NCBI RefSeq assembly: GCF_001439665.1
Contig: NZ_LMAK01000082.1
Coordinates: forward strand, 1-64,000
Reading direction: 5' to 3'
Length of the DNA stretch: 64,000 nucleotides
Source: Formosa algae
GTDB lineage: Bacteria; Bacteroidota; Bacteroidia; Flavobacteriales; Flavobacteriaceae
Positions 61,672-64,000 of the stretch are shown piece after piece. The notes under the pieces are model-generated. The model saw only the letters and a list, made by a program, of their open reading frames with translations. It had not been told where the DNA came from and did not search any database. Made by a program: the position numbers and the translations under genes. Positions within the stretch are counted from its first letter, which is position 1; every line of letters starts with the position of its first letter.

Positions 61672-63444
61672 ATGAAACCTATAATTTACATAACGCTTTT
61701 AGTCTTGTTACTGGGATTATACAGTTGTTCTCAAACCGTAAAGGTTGAAGAAACTGTAAAGCCGAATGTGATTTTAATCATTACAGACGATCAAGGTTTT
61801 GGCGATTTAGGGTACTACGGAAATCCAAATATAAAAACTCCAGTTTTAGATAGCTTGGCTCAACGTAGCGTTCGTTTTGACGAATTTATTGTAAATCCTG
61901 TATGTGCACCAACACGTTCTTCAATTATGACAGGTAAGTATTCAATGACTACTGGTGTACACGATACGTATCGTGGTGGTGCAATGATGGCAGGCTCTGA
62001 AATCACCATTGCAGAAATTCTAAAAGCTGCTGGTTACGATACTGGAATGATAGGCAAATGGCATTTAGGCGATAATTATCCTATGCGTCCACAAGATCAA
62101 GGTTTCGATTACACTTTAAATCATTTATCTGGAGGCATTGGTCAATATGGCGATTGGCCAAATACCTTAAAAAAAGACAGCAGTTATTTTAATCCTATAC
62201 TTTGGGAAAACGGAAAGCAAGTGCAAACTCAAGGCTATTGTACCGATGTCTTCACCGAAGCGGCGATAGATTATGTAGAAGATCATAAAAACAATCCATT
62301 CTTTTTATACTTATCCTATAACGCACCTCACGGACCATTGCAATTGCCTCAGAAATATTACGATATGTATAAGGATGTCGATATTGATGCCGGCTTAATT
62401 AACCAAGGAAAACCATACCCAAATGTCACCGACCACAGTAGAGAAAACTCTAGAAAAGTTTATGGTATGGTCACGAATATAGACGATAACTTGAGATTGT
62501 TTTTCAAGAAATTGGACGATTTAGATTTAGAAGAAAATACTTTAGTCATTTTTATGACGGACAATGGGCCGCAACACCCAAGGTATATAGCTGGTATGCG
62601 CGGAAAAAAAGGATCTGTGTTACAGGGAGGTGTTAGAGTGCCAAGCTTTTGGTATTATCCAAAGACTTTTAAAGCCCCTAGAGATATTAAAACACCTGCT
62701 GCTCATTACGATATTTTACCAACTTTAGTTGCATTTACAGGTGCAGAAATGCCTGACAATTTAACGATAGAAGGACAAAGTTTACTGCCTTTGTTACAGG
62801 AAGAAAAAGAGACCTTACCACAGCGAGTTATTAATAGATACTGGGCAAGAACTGCTCCAATAAGATACCGAAATGTGTCGACTAGAAAGGGCAATATGAA
62901 ATTGGTTGGTATTGGAAAAGATGAAAATGGAAAGGATGCTTTTCAGCTGTTCGATTTAAGTACAGATCCATACGAACAGCATGATCTCTCTGATACAAAT
63001 CCTGCTTTGGTGTCAGAATTAAAAGCAGAGATGACATCCTGGTTAGACACTATGGAAACTTCTGAGCATATAGTAGAGGCTCCAAGACCTATTATTGGAA
63101 CTGATTTTGAAAATCCAGTTATGCTTAATCAAAACGATGCACTTTTTATAAAAGAAGCAGGAGTTGAAAAAGAACTTATGTATTGGGATGTTATTATTAA
63201 TGAAACTAAAACTTTTGATATCACGGTTCATTTTGATAGTCCTATAAAAACCACTGGCACTTTAGAGTTAGATTTAGGAGAAACAACTTTAAACTTACCT
63301 ATTGAAGCTGATGGAAAAACACAATATAGTTTTAATACAATCACATTAGAAAAAGGAGCATTAACTATAGTACCAAAAGTGTACTTAAAAGAAGCAGGAA
63401 CATTAAAATTTACATATCCATTTTATATAGAAATTAAAGGATAA
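61672..63444 (+). CDS. S1-family sulfatase, lipoprotein with C-terminal beta-rich extension
   Basis: The 590-residue lipoprotein has lipobox LYSC. Motifs: ITDDQGFGDLGYYGNP, signature CAPTR (Cys78), IGKWHLGDNYPMRPQDQGFDY and MTDNGPQHPRYIAGMRG. The core ends near residue 465. Residues ~470-590 are beta-strand-rich (YWDVIINETKTFDITVHF, GALTIVPKVYLKEAGTLKF) and resemble the extension on the sulfatase at 22826 in position, length and style. The two enzymes also share GKWHLGDNYP, so they look like diverged paralogues from separate blocks. GH95 follows 22 bases later. Confidence 0.92.
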   Translation: MKPIIYITLLVLLLGLYSCSQTVKVEETVKPNVILIITDDQGFGDLGYYGNPNIKTPVLDSLAQRSVRFDEFIVNPVCAPTRSSIMTGKYSMTTGVHDTYRGGAMMAGSEITIAEILKAAGYDTGMIGKWHLGDNYPMRPQDQGFDYTLNHLSGGIGQYGDWPNTLKKDSSYFNPILWENGKQVQTQGYCTDVFTEAAIDYVEDHKNNPFFLYLSYNAPHGPLQLPQKYYDMYKDVDIDAGLINQGKPYPNVTDHSRENSRKVYGMVTNIDDNLRLFFKKLDDLDLEENTLVIFMTDNGPQHPRYIAGMRGKKGSVLQGGVRVPSFWYYPKTFKAPRDIKTPAAHYDILPTLVAFTGAEMPDNLTIEGQSLLPLLQEEKETLPQRVINRYWARTAPIRYRNVSTRKGNMKLVGIGKDENGKDAFQLFDLSTDPYEQHDLSDTNPALVSELKAEMTSWLDTMETSEHIVEAPRPIIGTDFENPVMLNQNDALFIKEAGVEKELMYWDVIINETKTFDITVHFDSPIKTTGTLELDLGETTLNLPIEADGKTQYSFNTITLEKGALTIVPKVYLKEAGTLKFTYPFYIEIKG

Positions 63445-63466
63445 TATAACCCAAAAGGTTAATAAA

Positions 63467-64000
63467 ATGAAAATAAAAAATCACATCGCTATTCAGAAGT
63501 TTTTAGTAATTACTCTATGTTTTACTTTAATGTTTTGTGCAAAACCTAAAGCAGACGTTGTAGAGCCTAAAGCTGAATTTAAGCTACAATACACAGAAGC
63601 TGCCGAAAAATGGACAGAAGCATTGCCTTTAGGAAATGGTAGTTTAGGTGCTATGGTTTATGGAGGAGTGACTCAAGAACATATTCAGTTTAATGAAGAA
63701 ACCCTTTGGAGAGGTCAACCTCATAACTATGTTCATGAAGGTGCAAGTGCTTATTTAGATACCATTAGAACTTTGTTAGATACTGGCAAGCAACTGCAAG
63801 CTCAAAAAATAGCTCAAGAACATTTTATGAGCGATCCTATAAAACAAATCCATTATCAACCTTTTGGAGATGTGTTTATCGATTTTAAAAATCATGAAAA
63901 TTTCAGTAATTATAAACGCGAATTAGATTTAAATACAGCCATTAATACAGTGTCATATACTGTAAATGATGTACAGTATACTCGTGAAGTATTTTCTAGT
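63467..64000 (+). CDS. GH95 alpha-L-fucosidase, N-terminal part (cut by window end)
   Basis: An ATG at 63467 opens a frame that stays open for 178 codons to the window edge, so no stop is visible. Residues 1-25 form a signal with lipobox LMFC. From residue ~42 the sequence matches the GH95 N-terminal domain: YTEAAEKWTEALPLGNGSLG, AMVYGGVTQEHIQFNEETLW and RGQPHNYVHEGAS, then YQPFGDVFIDFKNH. GH95 enzymes are inverting alpha-L-fucosidases (some alpha-L-galactosidases), usually about 750-800 residues, so three quarters of the protein is missing. It adds a third fucosidase family (after GH29 and GH141) to the region. Confidence 0.88.
   Translation, partial: MKIKNHIAIQKFLVITLCFTLMFCAKPKADVVEPKAEFKLQYTEAAEKWTEALPLGNGSLGAMVYGGVTQEHIQFNEETLWRGQPHNYVHEGASAYLDTIRTLLDTGKQLQAQKIAQEHFMSDPIKQIHYQPFGDVFIDFKNHENFSNYKRELDLNTAINTVSYTVNDVQYTREVFSS

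Noticed and set aside
1-64000. CRISPR arrays, tRNA/rRNA genes, transposases, integrases or phage genes
   Set aside because: None recognised on either strand by reading; no regularly spaced repeats and no mobile-element proteins. The region looks like stable chromosomal accessory DNA.

Overview
The window looks like a chromosomal carbohydrate-utilisation region from a marine member of the Flavobacteriaceae. Supporting evidence: low-GC, A-rich intergenic DNA without Shine-Dalgarno sequences; many Bacteroidetes-type lipoproteins; type IX secretion (T9SS) C-terminal domains; an OMP_b-brl-type outer-membrane receptor; and a density of fucan-active enzymes and sulfatases typical of algal-polysaccharide degraders. 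The two adjacent GH107 endo-fucanases (1008 and 918 residues) match, from memory, the architecture and size of the characterised Formosa algae fucoidanases FFA1/FFA2 and of Mariniflexile FcnA. Formosa or a close relative is therefore my best guess, untested by any search.

Layout. (1) 1-7580, + strand: the tail of an unrecognised protein, a GH43-like propeller enzyme with a beta/gamma-crystallin-like module, a GH29 alpha-L-fucosidase lipoprotein, a GHL15-like TIM-barrel protein and a GH141 lipoprotein. (2) 7783-10551: a TonB-dependent-receptor-like outer-membrane protein closed by a perfect 20-bp inverted repeat. (3) 10633-11450: a long gene-free, AT-rich region. (4) 11451-29055, + strand: EF-hand/esterase, two GH107 fucanases, a second GH141, a ThuA-like protein, a DUF1080 protein, a sulfatase, a propeller hydrolase, GH29 and another sulfatase, ending at a clear terminator. 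(5) 29534-30847: FucP-type fucose permease. (6) 32824-30977, - strand: LytS/LytTR-type histidine kinase and response regulator, convergent with fucP. (7) 32948-48274, + strand, divergent from the kinase: GH92, sodium:solute symporter, GH130, CBM9-like protein, GHL10-like protein, GH92, Tat-exported aspartylglucosaminidase, GH20 and GH92. This is a coherent N-glycan catabolic locus. (8) 48848 to the right edge, + strand: sulfatase, GH29, sulfatase, GH29, GH30, GH3, three sulfatases and a GH95 alpha-fucosidase cut by the window end.

How the genes may work together (inference). The secreted GH107 enzymes would cut sulfated fucan at the cell surface. Lipoprotein or periplasmic sulfatases (seven in the window) and exo-acting fucosidases (four GH29, two GH141, one GH95) would strip sulfate and fucose. 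GH43, GH30, GH3, the propeller enzyme and the esterase would handle side branches and acyl groups, and FucP would import L-fucose. The central block would dismantle mannose-rich N-glycans: GH92 removes alpha-mannose, GH20 removes beta-GlcNAc, the amidase releases GlcNAc from Asn, the symporter takes up a product and the cytoplasmic GH130 phosphorolyses beta-mannosides. No SusC/SusD pair, no formylglycine-generating enzyme and no intracellular fucose pathway are visible, so these must lie elsewhere. I saw no tRNA, rRNA, CRISPR array, transposase or integrase.
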